Positions 11,223-23,154 of a stretch of 64,000 nucleotides of DNA are shown here, piece after piece (the first letter of the stretch is position 1; each line of letters opens with the position of its first letter). Source of the DNA: Chlamydomonas reinhardtii (Eukaryota > Chlorophyta > Chlorophyceae > Chlamydomonadales > Chlamydomonadaceae); contig NC_057010.1 in NCBI RefSeq assembly GCF_000002595.2, forward strand, positions 5,199,519 through 5,263,518, in the 5' to 3' direction. Below the pieces are notes generated by a model. That model was not told the origin of the DNA and searched no databases. It saw only the letters and a program-made list of their open reading frames with translations. Both the position numbers and the translations under genes were made by a program.

Positions 11223-13740
11223 TCAATCAAAAGCTCCCAGGTCCGCCACCGTGGCGAGGAATTCTAGGTATTTCTGGTCGGTCGAGATGGGGGCTGCCGC
11301 CGGCGCGCCGCCGCCCGCCGCCTCTTCGCCTGGCTTGGCGGGCGCCAGGCCAAAGCCCGACCCAGCGTCGGCGCGCCCCGTCTTCGGCCGCTTGGGCTTG
11401 GGCGCCTCGTCTCTCCGCACGCGCAGCGCCGCCGGCACCTGTTGCGTGCGGAAGATGCCATGTGACAAGCCAGGGTACCAAGAAAGGGTGTACGTGAAGC
11501 TGAGAACCTTGGCGCCGGTGAGAGCCCTACCCGCATGCCGCGCAGCCAAGTGTGCGATACTTGACACGAATGGCCATGAGCCGTCCAGTTCCGCCAGCTT
11601 CCTAGATTGCATCCCGCCGTCGCCCCACGCCGTCGCACCCATGCACCCACCATGGACAAGAGCTGCTTGTCCTGAGTCGCTGGCACTCGCTTCGCCACGG
11701 TGGACGCGCCAGTGATGGTGGCGGCCGCCGCGGCGGCAGGGTTGGCGGCGGCGGCGGCGGCGGCAGTAGCAGCTGCTGGCGCATGCTGCGGTGGCGCGGA
11801 CCTCATCACGTGTGGTGGCACTGGCAGGGCAATTGCAAGAGGGCAAGAGGAGCGCCGGCGGTGTCAGCACGAATAGGGCTGTGGCGAGTGCAGCACCAGG
11901 ACCAGGACCAGGACCAGGAGCAGCAGCCCTCTGGGAGCCGTGGTTAGGCCGCGGTGGGTTGTTCGGGACACGGCGAGGAGCGCTGCCCACAACCCAGACG
12001 TCCTGTGCAGGCACACGACACAGCCATTGTGATGGCCCCCGTCCCTGTGACCCGTCCCTGTGCCCATACCTGTGACCCATGGCGGTAACCCATCACGTGA
12101 CTCACTCATCATGTGCGGGTGCATCATGTGGGGCGGCGGCGGCAGTCCCGGCGGCGGCATGAACATGTGCGGCGGCGGCGGCAGCGGCATGCCTGGCGGT
12201 GGCCCCGGCGGCGGCATGCCCGGCGGTGGCCCCGGTGGTGGCGGCAGCGGCGCCGCCATGCCTGGCGGAGGCCCTGGTGGCGGCGGAAGCGGCATCCCGC
12301 TCCCGCCGGCTGTCCCGCCTGCTGTCCCTGTCCCTGTCCCTGCCGCCGCTGCCGCCGCCGCCCCTGCTGCTGCCGCCGACGACCCAGGCCCTGCACCCGC
12401 CTCCTCCTCCTCCGTGCCTGTGCCAGCAACGCAATGCATGTGTCAATCAATGTCAAAAAGGCCTTGTGTAGCCTATGTAGAGACGCATGGGGTTTGCACA
12501 TACATGGGAGATTGCTGAATACGCGTGATTACGAGTGAAGCAGACATGCATGCTGAGTGCCGCACTCAAGACCCGCTTAACCGTGTGCTCTCATGCGGTC
12601 GTGCCCCGTCAGTTGTGTGGTGCCAAGTGCAGTGCACCCAGTAGCTCACCCGGTGCCGGTGGCTGAGCTGCATCCGCCGCCTTTGCTGCCGCCGTTGCCG
12701 CCGCTGCTGCCTGAGCAGCCAGCACTGGCGGCGGCGGCATCGGCGGCGGCGGCAGCTTCGCCATGCCCATTGGCGGCCCAGCCATCGGCGGCGGCAGCAC
12801 ATAGCCTGGCGGCGGGTGGTCCGGCGGCGGCAGCACCGGCGGCGGCGGCTCATCAGGCGGCGGCAGCGGTGTCGCCGGCGGCCCGCCCGGCCGAGGACCG
12901 GATGGCAGCGGCGGCGCCGCTGGCGGCGGCGGCATGGTAGGCTTCGGCCCCGCTGGCAACGGCGGTGCTTTCGGGACCGGGATGGCTGGCCCGGAGGGCT
13001 CTTTGTTGGTTGCGCTGGGCCCCACGCCCTTGCCCGGAGGCGGCGCGCCGCTGGGGTTGAGTGTGGGGTGGTAGTAGGGAGAGTCCTCAGGCCGTAGGGC
13101 CACAGGGCCTGCCGCAGCGCCCGGCAGAGCCACCTGCGGCCCGCCGCTCTTGGCCTGAATCTCCTCCTCCTGTGCGTGCACGCGTTTGGGGAGGCTGTGT
13201 TTGTGTGCGTGGGATGAGGCTGGCACGCAAGAGGTGCAAATGGCCTCCTGCGGCGTTCTCACACGCACAGCGGACCCCCCCACCATGCGCGCTGCGCCTC
13301 ACATGCATGGGTCCGCAAGCTAACCCCAGCCCCGGGTCATGCCAGTGGTGTGCTCTGCGCCACGCTTCTAGCACCAACCTCTTTCCAATGAGATCCGCCG
13401 GCGAGCAATCCCGCCTTCCCGGCGACCTGCCTGCCAACCCCCACCCCACTTGTCCCCTCCCCACACCACCGTGTCGCACCTTCTTCCGCTTGAGCGCCTG
13501 GTCATATGCCTCCTGCAGCGCCTTCTTCTTCAGCTTTAGATTCTTTGGAAGCGTCGCACTCTCCTCCATATCGATCAGCTCCTGCAGCTCCTTCTTCAGA
13601 GATTCTGGGTCTGAGCGCATCTTGGCGCCCTCGCGAATGAACTTGCGCTCCATCTTATTGCGTTGCACCTCCTTCTTGCGCTGCTCCTTGCGGAATGCAT
13701 CCGCAGGATTCAGCGCGCGTCCGCCCTTCGTCTTGACCAT
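11223..13740 (-). CDS. WBP11-like pre-mRNA splicing factor (WW domain-binding protein 11)
   Basis: Five exons on the minus strand give 492 residues: 13740-13480, 13169-12650, 12417-12106, 11820-11651, 11438-11223. Phases join exactly. Residues 1-87 match the N-terminal Wbp11 domain: a Lys/Arg-rich start with NPADAFRKEQRKKEVQRN, then a charged helix (KLKKKALQEAYDQALKRKK). The middle is Pro/Gly/Met/Ala-rich with long poly-Pro runs, the family's ligand for WW domains. The last exons carry the conserved tail: a TITGASTVAKR...LSMVPAALRVRR block, then KYLEFLATVADLGAFD at the C-terminus. In animals and plants WBP11 is a nuclear protein of the activated spliceosome. The length is shorter than the roughly 640 residues of the human protein. 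The start ATG is supported by the MVKTKGGRALNP family consensus. Confidence 0.9.
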
Positions 13741-14180
13741 TTTTGCTGTGCTTCACAGTTAGTGGGCCCAACAAGGCCGGTATTGCTGGGGGACCAGCAG
13801 TGGCCCCCCTGACTTGTGTTTAGCTACAAAAGCTGCGTCAAGTTACGTGTAATTTGCAAAGGCCGCAATTTTCTCGTTCAGTGTGCGTAGAGTAGGCTTT
13901 ATCAAATCCTGACTTTACTTTCCTGTCGGTCCAAGAAGGGTTTGCATGCGGACTGCGGAGACGCAGACTTGGCAACCTGCATGGGATGTACTTAGCGGCA
14001 TTCGGACTGCATTGCTCAGAGTATCCGCTGTTTGGCACTTGTAACCTTACTTGAACATGTCAAGCTAGATAAACAGCGCATGCAGAGGTACTGTTCGGGT
14101 TCCTCATTTGCAAGTGCACCCTGTCACCTCGCCCTATTCAGCTTGGCGACACAGTCGAGCATCCGCATCACCTAGGATAT
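13741..14180. other. Divergent upstream region between WBP11 (-) and the CPBP protease gene (+)
   Basis: About 440 bases separate the two start codons. I see no coding signal. It probably carries both 5' UTRs and promoters. No clear TATA box or other named element stands out. Confidence 0.45.
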
Positions 14181-16342
14181 ATGCAGCGCTCCATGGCTCT
14201 CAGGCCCAGTCAAGGCTGGCGCAGCGCGCGAAGTGGCACATCGTCAGTGTCCCCGGAAATGGCACTGTTGCTGCACGGGCCCCGCACCTGCAGCCGTGCT
14301 CCGCGACAGCGGCCCTGCCTCCCTCGGGCACTAGATGAGCAGCGTGAGCACCCCATCTCACCTGAGTTTTCAAAGTCAACCCCACAAGGCACGTCGCCTG
14401 CCTCCGCGGTTGCTACCGCCAGTGCTGCTGCGGTGCCCGCACCGCATGCTATGCCGCTAACCCTCACACCGAGCGTCCTCTTCGGAGAGCTTGCGGGGGG
14501 GCAGCTTTTTGCAAACGCCAAGCGCGTCTTTCCCAAAGTTCCCTGGGGCCCAAGCCAGCTTGCGCAGGCAAGTAGGAGCATAGATGCGCCGAAAAGATGG
14601 TGATCATGAAAGGTCGTTCCCACTGGTGCAGCGAGTCCTGTCAGGGGAACTGCGTGGGAACTACACCGTGGAGGAACCATCAGCAGCAGGCTTCTTCATC
14701 GGGCTCTGACACTGCGTGCGCAGGTGATGGCTTGGAGTGCGGCGCTGGCGGTGGTTGGCGTGGCCACGACCGCGCAGACACCACAGGTGCGATCTGCGCG
14801 CATGCTGCAAACGCGTTTGCAGCAGGCAGCACTACCGGGGGGCACCGCGCGGCTACCGCATTCTGGCACTCCACGCCGCTGCGCCTTTTCCTGACCTGTC
14901 ATGCCTCTGTCCCGGCAGCGTTGTGACGCTCTGCGGTCGGCTCTCAAAACTCACTCCGCACACAGGCGGAGGCGTTGCTGGCGGGTGACGTGGTGCGCTC
15001 CGCCGCCGTACGGCACCTTGGGCTGGAGGTGCTGTGCTGCTGCCTGGCGGCGGCAGTGCTGTTCATGGGGCTGCGGCGCAGCAAGCCTACGTGAGTGTGT
15101 ATGGCACGCGGCACGCGGCAGGAGTGACGCACGCGTGTGGGCTGTGCACGTGCGCGCGAGGGTGGAACGGGATCGAGGGCTATGAATGCGCGTACGGAGC
15201 GCAAAACACGGCCTCCACGAACTGTTCGCTTGTTATTCCAACAATCGCTCCTTTTCAACGCGCAAATAGGGCGGCCGGCATGTTCAGCTTTGCGCCGGAG
15301 CCGGGGGCGCTGGGAACCGCGGCGCTGCTGGCATTGGTGGCGTACCCTCTGGCTGACCCGCTCATGCACCAGGCGTGTTTGGCCATTGAGCAGGTGCGCG
15401 TGTGGGCTTTTGGGTGAGAAAGGGAAAGGGCTTGCGGGAGACTTGGGCATGGACGCCGTGCAGGCGTACTGCTGGATGCTTGCGACTTCGAGCTTCCAGC
15501 CTGATCAGCCCATCCACTGCTCTCCAACTACTCCCACCCGCCAGCGCCTGCAAACATACCAACCTGCATTCAAACCCTCCGGCGGCTGGTCAATCCCGCA
15601 CCGCTGCTTGCCGCGCTGCTCTCCACGCCTCCTCAACCACAACCACAACGCACACAGGCGCTGGGTGTGTCCGCGCTGCTTCCGGACCCGGGCTCGGGTC
15701 TGGTGTCACAGCTGGTGGAGGCGCGGGACGCGGGCGACGGCGTCAGCCTCGCACTTCATGCGACCGCCAGCTGCTTGGTGGGGCCGCTGTGGGAGGAGGT
15801 GAGTGGCTGTACGGGCTGTACGGGCTGCGGGCTGCGGGCTGCCGCGGCCTGGGAGTGGGAGTGCTGCACCAGCGCGAATTCGGGTCGGGTGCCGGCGGCC
15901 GGCCTCACCGCGCCTCATCTGCATCCCTTCATGCCATTGCAGAACCAAAGCCCGCACACTCTGCACCAAGCCCGCCTTGCGCGCCCATGCCCACGTACAC
16001 ATGCCGATACACGCACGCACACGCGCACACATTCTGGCGGACATTCGGTTCGTTTTCCAACACACGCACACACCCGCCGCGCAGACCTTCTGGCGCGGCT
16101 TCTTCCTGGCGTCCATGACGCGTGTGCTGCCGCTGCCCGCCTGCGTGGCAGCCAGCAGCACCCTGTTTGCCGCACTGCACCTGGGGCCCGGCAACCTGCT
16201 GCCCATCGCCGTGCTGTCGGCCGTGTGTGATGTGTTGTACCTGCGCACCGGCTCGCTGGCGGCGCCGCTGCTGTTCCACGCGGGCTGGAATGCGTACGAG
16301 CTGGCTGGCATCCTGGTGCTGGGGCGGGAGGCATTTGTTTGA
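14181..16342 (+). CDS. CPBP-family (CAAX/Abi-type) intramembrane protease-like protein, probably chloroplast-targeted
   Basis: Six exons give 365 residues: 14181-14567, 14724-14786, 14966-15090, 15270-15393, 15658-15798, 16085-16342. The C-terminal half holds the three motifs of the CPBP family: EExxxR (E279-E280-T-F-W-R284, across an exon junction), FxxxH (F308 to H312), and HxxxN (H345 to N349). These form the membrane-buried metal site of Rce1-type proteases, so the site looks intact. Hydrophobic helices occur around VMAWSAALAVVGVA, LEVLCCCLAAAVLFMGL, TAALLALVAYPLA and in the last exon. The N-terminus is Arg/Ser/Ala-rich with few acids, which suggests an organelle transit peptide; plastid location is inferred. 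Intron 1 appears to use a GC donor (CAG followed by GCAAGT). The substrate is unknown. Confidence 0.87.
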
Positions 16343-16780
16343 GCGAAAGTCGTGTACACCCACCGTGTCTAGGCACCCACCGTGTCTTCCCCTCCCAGGG
16401 GCTTGGACCCAAGCACTTTGCGTGGTTCGTGGGCACCTGATGTTATGGTGCTATCAGGACTTGGCATGACGCGTCGCAGGCTTGCAGTCCGCTGGCGAGG
16501 ATGGGCTGTGACCAGTCGTGAGCAGTCGTAATGAATGGTGATGAATGGTGATGAGCTGGTGATCTCGTGAGGGGCCCTGTGTTTCGGAGGATTGTGAGAA
16601 TGGCTGTGCGGTTGAGGCGGTGTGAAGGGACGGGGGCAGAGCAGGCGCCTCGTGCCGGCAGAGACTGGGGTGCGGTGGCCAGCGGACGTTGGGGGCACGC
16701 CTGATGCCGGTCTTATGAGGTCAACACAAGGGCATGGTCACTTGGTCGGCCGTAGCATCTGGCTGTCAGCAATGTGGCTG

Positions 16781-16785
16781 TGTAA
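16781..16785 (+). terminator. Candidate TGTAA polyadenylation signal of the CPBP gene
   Basis: TGTAA lies about 440 bases beyond the CPBP stop codon. Another copy is at about 17274-17278. Confidence 0.4.
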
Positions 16786-17025
16786 CGGTAAAGGCGGTAA
16801 AGGAGACCGAAGCGGATCTGGGCCGCAACCACATGTGCCGGGTCCTGGTGACGTGGAGCCAGGTGTGCACGGATTCCCAGCTGCTCTGCCAGGCTCTGCG
16901 AATAATCCTGCTGGTGCGCAACAATGTGCGTGTGCCACCTGGGTCATCGTAATGGGTCTGAATGGCTGCGGGAGTGCGGGTCAACGGGGGTATCAGACGT
17001 CCCTTGCATTCCTGATGCATTGAAG

Positions 17026-17030
17026 TTACA
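17026..17030 (-). terminator. Candidate TGTAA signal (TTACA on +) for the OPR gene
   Basis: It lies about 630 bases downstream of the OPR stop codon on the minus strand and is the first such signal I see in that direction. Confidence 0.35.
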
Positions 17031-17663
17031 GCCCACCCTCGCCAGCGGACAATTCTACCCGCCGATTGAGCTTGGCCACCGCTCGTGCACAACAGCAAAA
17101 TTGAAGCTACATGCGGTACAATCACACCCTCCTATACGCCTCAAGGGTTTCTTTCTCTGCTGCTGTGCACCTCCACGCCGTCCAGCGCACATGTACTCCA
17201 TCAAGCTCTCTGTAGACAAGGAAGGTCTGCGTGCTTGCGCGCTTGAACTGCTGACCTCAAAACCGCTATCATAACTGTAAATTAACCTTGATTTACTCTG
17301 ACATCTATCAATGAACACGGCACACACCCTGGTGCTCTCACACCCTGCACACTCTTCTCTCTTCTCAAAAGTATTCCGTGTGGCGGCGGCAAACGTTTAG
17401 GGGATGGGCATTCGGTATGCGTTTAGGCCTGACACTCTGCTCGATTTGAGCAGCGCCTTATTCATGCATGGAAGACGCAACCCGAAGACGCATGCGCATC
17501 ACCACCTGTCCGTGCAAAGCGCCGCACCGCCCAGTGTGACAAAAACCTTAACCGCACATGCTCACTCTTGATATAAAAACAATCGCGCCGCTGCACGTGG
17601 TCCTCAACACAATCAACAGCCTGGCTTTGCTCACATCAGCCAAACATTCTTCCGATTTGCTCC

Positions 17664-20600
17664 TTACCCGACTGGGGAAGGCACGGGGCTGGGCATGCCA
17701 CCACCCGTGCCGCCCACAATGTCTGGGCCGGCATCGCTCCCGCCCAGCTCGTTGGTCCACACACGGCCCAAGCTAAACAGGTTGTTCGTCCCGCGCCGCG
17801 CCTTGCGTGCCGCCGCCTCCATGGCCCTCTTCTGGCAGCCGCTGAAATCCGGGCCAGGCGGGCCATCGGGTGGTCCGATCAGGCGGTTGAGGGAGGCACT
17901 GTCCAGGTACTGCACCCGCACCTCATCATCAGCAGCACCCGCAGCTAGCGCAGCAGCCACCGCGGAACCGGCGGCCATGGCCGCCGCCGCGGTGGCGTCC
18001 ATCGCCTGCAGCCCCAGCGGCGCCGCACTTGTGAGCGGCCGGCGTGATGCCGCCGCCGCCGCAACACGCGCGGCGGTCGCCGCCGCCACCGCATCCAACC
18101 GCGCCGACGAGGCCGCGGCCGCAGAGGAGCCGGCAGCGACGATGGGCTCCATCGCTGGCGAGCTCGCTGGCAGAGCGGAGAAGGCCGACCGCAGCCTGGG
18201 CCGCTGCAGGAGCTGCGCAGGCGGCCGCGGCTGGGCCAGCAGCTGTGGCTGCTGGTCCGGCGAGCCAGGCAGCAGCAGGTCGGCGTCCGACCACGACGCT
18301 GTGGGACTCGCCGGTGCGTACGGAGATGAAATCGCGCTTCCGGCAGTCACACTGGAAGGGGTGACCGAGGGTGCCGGGTTTGGGGCGCTGGCGCTGGCAG
18401 AGCTGGTGGGAACGGCGTCCGCCGCCTCGATGGACGACGCGAGCACTGCCACCGCCGGCCGCGGCACGCGCGCGGGTCGGCGGAGCAGGTCGGCGCTGGG
18501 TGAGGACAGGTCGCCCCTCCCAACCGAGCCGCCGCCCGCGCCGCCGCCCCCGCCCGGGCCGCCCCAGCCGCTGTCGGAACGGCCGCCGCGGCCCTCGCGG
18601 CGGCCGTTCATGCCCTCCGCCGCCCGCCCGCCAGCCGCTGCTGCCGCCGCCGCCGCGGCCGGCGTCGCGATCGGCACGGCCGCTAGCTGCATGTCGGTCA
18701 GGTCCAGAACCGTCGCCGCGGCGGCGGCGTTGGCTGCCGCCTCGCTGGCAGCACTGCCGTAGCCGGCGCTGGCGGAGAAACGGTAAGGCGCTGACAGCGT
18801 CACTGCGTCACTGGACGGCACCAGCTCAGACGAGATCTGGATCGTTGACGTGTCGGGCAGCGTCGCCGCCGCAGATAGCGCCGCGTCTGTCGGCGCGGCG
18901 GCGCCGTTGATCGGCACGTTTGCATCGATAGGGCCGACGGCCGCGGTGCTGGCGACACCATTGCCCGCCGCGGCGCTGGCGCCAGGCCCGTCGCCGTACA
19001 GAGGCCCCGTGGCGAAGAGCCCTGCGCTCGCGGGCTGCGCAGGGGCAGCAGCGGGCGCCGCCGCCACCGCTGCCGCGGCGGCTGCAATGCCCGGCACCGG
19101 CACCACGACGGCGTCCGGCTCAGCTACCTCCGCGGCGCTGACGGCGGCGGCGGAGGAAGACCCGACGGGGCCGGCGCCGCGCATGGCTGCCTCGGCGGCG
19201 CAGATCTGAATAATTTCGTCCAGCCAAGAGCCGTGTGGCGTGAGGGCCGGCAGGCACTCAAACACCAGCGCCAGCTGCGGCGAGCTGAAGGCGTCCAGCT
19301 GGCTGTACGCCGACATGATGAACGAGTACAGCCAGGACACCTGCATTGGATAAAACATGAGCGCACAGAGGAGAGTGAGAAGGCTGAGAAGCAGGCATCT
19401 TATCGGCAAGAGGGGGGAGTAAGCGAGGTTTGGGGAGCCAATAGAGGGGCCAGAAAGGGATAACGGCCGGCAGTGTCTGCATGTGCTCGTTAGCTGCCGG
19501 TACAATGCAGCGCAGGTTCGCACCTGCGGCCGGAAGTTGACTTTGGCTAGCGCCGGCAGCACAAGGCACAGCTGGTCGGAGGTGCACGAAGCCAGCTGCG
19601 CGTTGGAGTGCTGCGCAGCGGGAGCATTGGAGGCAGTAGGGACAGCGTGTCAGAAGAAGCATGACAATAGCCGCGCATCGGTACACACGGAACGTCACTC
19701 CTGACCTGGATAATTGACACCCTCACCAGCGCCTTAAGAGCTACCGCAAGCGCGAGCGGCGCCTGGCCCGACGCCTCGCCCGACGCTTGCAGCCCCCTAT
19801 GATGCGCCCGTCCTTTTGTGGGCTGAGCCCCTGGTTACCGCCGCCGCCTCACCTGCTCATACCCCGCCAGCCAGGCCGGGCTGGGCACGTAGCCCAGGTC
19901 CACCAGCGCCGCCACCGCCTCGCACTGCTGCCCGCCAGGCATCAGCGGCAGCTTGGCGCCCAGCAGCCGCCCAAACTCCTCCATCCACAGCTTCGTCGGC
20001 CGGCGGCCCAGGCGCGCCAGCGCCTGCGCCGCGGTGCAGGCCTGCGCCGGCGTGTAGAAGGGCAGGCGCTGGAAGGAGGCGTTGAAGTATTGCTGAAGCC
20101 ATGGCTCCGGCGGGCGGAAGCGCAGGCGCGCGAGCGAGGCAGCAAGCTCCGTAAGCTGCTGCGCCGAGGCGTCGGACAGGCTGCGCCGCGTGCCCAGCAG
20201 CACCGTGTTAAGCCAGTCGCTGGTGGGGCGGCAGTTGAGCTTGGAGAGCGAGGCCAGGATGGAGGCCGCCTGCGGGAGGGCGGGCCAGGGCGGGAGAGGG
20301 CGGGTTGAAGGTTACGGTCCGGCAGAGGATAGGGTCGGTGGTGAAGGGGCTGCCACGGCGGGTTACATTCATGACTAGCTTTGAAACTGGTAGGCGGTAG
20401 CCAATCTTGGGGAAATAGCAATTTGGGGGCCTGGGCATTGCTGGCGGCCTGAACCGCGCACACATGCGGGACGGAAAACGAGGATGACCAACGGCGCGAG
20501 CAAGCTGTTGCACCCAGGGCCTCGCATCCATCCCGCACACCCATTACTCCGCACACCAGCGACCCACACGCACCTGCGGCCCCGTGAGCCCGCCGGTGGT

Positions 20601-22451
20601 GCCCACCACCGCAGTGGCGCGGGCGTAGAAGCCCTCCATCCACTCGTCGCCCGGCCGGCAGCCCAGCCCCGCCAGCGAGCTGATGGTCACTGTTAGCTCC
20701 GCCGCGCTGTAGCCGGGCAGCAGCTGCGCGCTAGCGCCCAGGTAGGCCGCCACCCAGGGGTCGTCGGGCAGGTGCCGCATCGCGCACAGGCCCGCCGCCA
20801 GCGCCTTCAGCTGCGCCGAGCTGTAGGAGGGCAGGTGCGGCGCCGCCGCGGCGCACGCCGACTGCAGCCATGCCGGCGGCGGCCGGTGGCCGGTGTTGCC
20901 CAGGCTGCTGAGCAGCGTGGGCAGCGACTCGGGCGTGGAGGCGTAGGTGGTGAGGTGGGGGGCGGTGCAGCGCGTGAAGCTGAGCAGCCATGTCTGGCTG
21001 GGTCTGTAGCCCAGGCTGCCGAAGGCGGACACCAGCGCCAGCAGCTCAGACGCCGTCATGGGGCCGGCGGCGGACGGCGCGGCGGCCTCCGCCGCTGCAC
21101 CTGCCGGGCTGGCCTCAACAGCTGCGCTCACCGCGGCCGAGCTGGAGGCAGCCCCGGCGGAAGCGGACGCCGCGGCAGGACTTGCCCGGTCGCGCCGCCG
21201 CCGGTCGGGCTTCACGGCCCAGCGCGTCTGCTGCTGCTGCTCCTGCTGCTGCTGACGCCCCACAGCAACCGCTGCATGCCGTGCGCTCGAAGCGGATGCG
21301 GATGGCAGCGCCTCTGCGGGCACACCCATCAGCACCAGCGAGCGCTGCTCCAGCTGCTCTAGAAGCGCAAGGTCGTCGTAGCGCAAACGAGCCATGGCGT
21401 TCGCGGCAGTGGCAACCCCGCGGCCGTCCATGACGCCGCAGGAATGCGACAGCACCGCCGCCAGTCCCGCGGCCATGCTCGTGATCTGCCGGCGGCTGGG
21501 CTGCGGCTGCGGCACTGCCGCCGGCAGTGCCGCAGCAACATCGGGCTGCGGAGCCAGCGTGCCAATGGTGCTGGCGTCCGATGGTTGTTCCGTAAGGGCA
21601 AGATCTGCTGTTGTCGTTGGCTCCGGGTCCTGCAGCAGCGGCCGTTTTCCTTTCCCCTTTGACGGGGGCTGCGCCGGGGCTGGCGCAGCGGCGGATGTGG
21701 ACGCCTCGTAGTTGCTGTTCCGCCGCTGCTCCGCAACCACCTCACCCTCGCCCTGGCGCACAGTCAGACGGCCCGTGACCTGGCGCGCCGCGAGCGCTTC
21801 GGGGCTCCGGGCGCTGTTGCTAGAGCTGCTGGCACCGCCCTGCGCGTCCTCCTCAGACTCAGGCGCCGGCAGCGGCGCCACGTTTACTAGCTGGCGCAGC
21901 GCCGCACTGGCCTGCACATGCGTGAACCGCTTGCCATGCTGGCGGTAAAGCGCAAGCAGCTGCGCTGTGCTGGTGCAGGCGTGGATGGCCGCCGTCAGCT
22001 GCGACGGTGCCAGCGGCGGAGCACCTGGTCCACCTGAGCCGCTCTGCCTCCGCGACGGCACCACCTGGCGCTGCGCGCCCTGCAGAAAGGACCATATGCA
22101 TCGGTGTGTGAGCAGTTGCAAGCAAATTACGGACTGTCTTTGCGTGCTAGGCGACGAACTAAAGACAACGCTACCCAAAATCAACTACACTGTTCACCTA
22201 CCGTCTGTCGCCGCTCAAGCTCCGTGTTGGATAGAAGTGGAGATTCGCCAGCCGAGTGGGCGCTGCATAGCCCTGGTGCAGCTCTTCGGCCGGCCGCGCG
22301 AGCACACTTGCGGAACGGGGTGGTCCCGACGCTTACACGCCCGAACCCGCCACCGAGGTTCTGCGGAACATTTAACGAGTACTTTGATCAAAATTACAGT
22401 CTCCAGCAAGCCCACAGCACGCCGAACGCTCACCTTCAGTGATGGCATCAT
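17664..22451 (-). CDS. OPR (octotricopeptide repeat) protein, predicted organelle RNA factor
   Basis: Exons, minus strand: 22451-22434 (very short, uncertain), 22079-20574, 20269-19853 (or 19863), about 19796-19706, 19610-19524, 19340-17664; about 1270 residues. Repeats of about 38 residues follow the OPR pattern (P-x-x-W-L, LP, then LxxLxxLG): WLLSFTRCTAPHLTTY, WLQSACAAAAPHLPSY, WVAAYLGASAQLLPGY, WMEGFYARA, WLNTVLLGT, WLQQYFNASFQRLPFY, WMEEFGRLLGAKLPLM and WLYSFIMSAYSQL. In volvocine algae OPR proteins bind specific organelle transcripts and control their stability, splicing or translation. The roughly 300 residues before the repeats and 500 after them are low complexity. The junction between the third and fourth listed exons is unresolved: either a 66-base intron or a 30-base one is needed. 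The short first exon encodes no obvious transit peptide, so the true start may lie upstream. Confidence 0.75.
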
Positions 22452-23154
22452 TCAGACCGCTGCCGCCGCACGCGCTATCGCTACACCGAGTACATCTGTG
22501 TATCTGGAATATTGCTTGAATCCCACTGCCGGCGGAGGATCTACCAGCCGGGCCCTGGAAGAGACGAAGCCGATTTGACAAGCTTCCACAAGTACCTCGC
22601 CAGCAAATCTTGCTAAGTGAGCCTAACCTAAAATCAGGATGGTTGTGGAGTGGTCGGATATGTAGCTCAAAACACAGAAGGGGCCGAGCTGCAAGTCTCC
22701 AACGCGCACAGTCAGAGCTTGAAAACGCCTATATCTCAGCGAAAGCTGTGCTACAGGGGATATTGGATAAACAAGGAAGGCTTTGATCGCTGAGAGAGCA
22801 GGGACCTGGATTGCATCTCGATGTGCCGATTTCGGGCTGTAAACTTACGATTTGGGAAACATTTAATGAACAAATGCACAAAGTTTACACGTTGCAACTT
22901 CAGGCCGCCCTCAATGCCTGGACTCCAGGGCACTGACCCAACCGCGAACGTGCCATCGTGCTGCTTTCCTGCCCACCCACCACCGACACCGTCTGCACGC
23001 CTGCGTGTCCTCATAGTACAGCCCACGCGGGCAACCGGCAGCAGACTCTATGATGAGATACAAGCTCCCAGCTGTCTCGTGCTCTTCAGCCCCGCCAACA
23101 GCATCCCGCCTTCAGAACGTCAACGCTCATATTCGGTGTGCCGCCGCTGCGCTC
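22452..23154. other. Region between uL2m 3' end and OPR 5' end
   Basis: Both neighbours are on the minus strand, so this holds the uL2m 3' UTR and the OPR 5' region. A minus-strand TGTAA (TTACA near 22885) is a candidate end signal. I see no gene. Confidence 0.4.

Larger units (their letters stand above)
16343..17663. other. Convergent intergenic region (3' UTRs of CPBP and OPR genes)
   Basis: No gene is supported. Candidate 3' end signals for both flanking genes fall inside it, so most of it is probably UTR. Confidence 0.45.

Noticed and set aside
17695-18910. Long + strand open frame opposite the OPR C-terminal exon
   Set aside because: Shadow of a GC-rich exon; the minus strand continues a phase-consistent multi-exon gene with recognisable repeats.
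22372-22581. Longer 5' exon for the OPR gene in another frame
   Set aside because: It has no ATG, and its phase does not fit the next exon.
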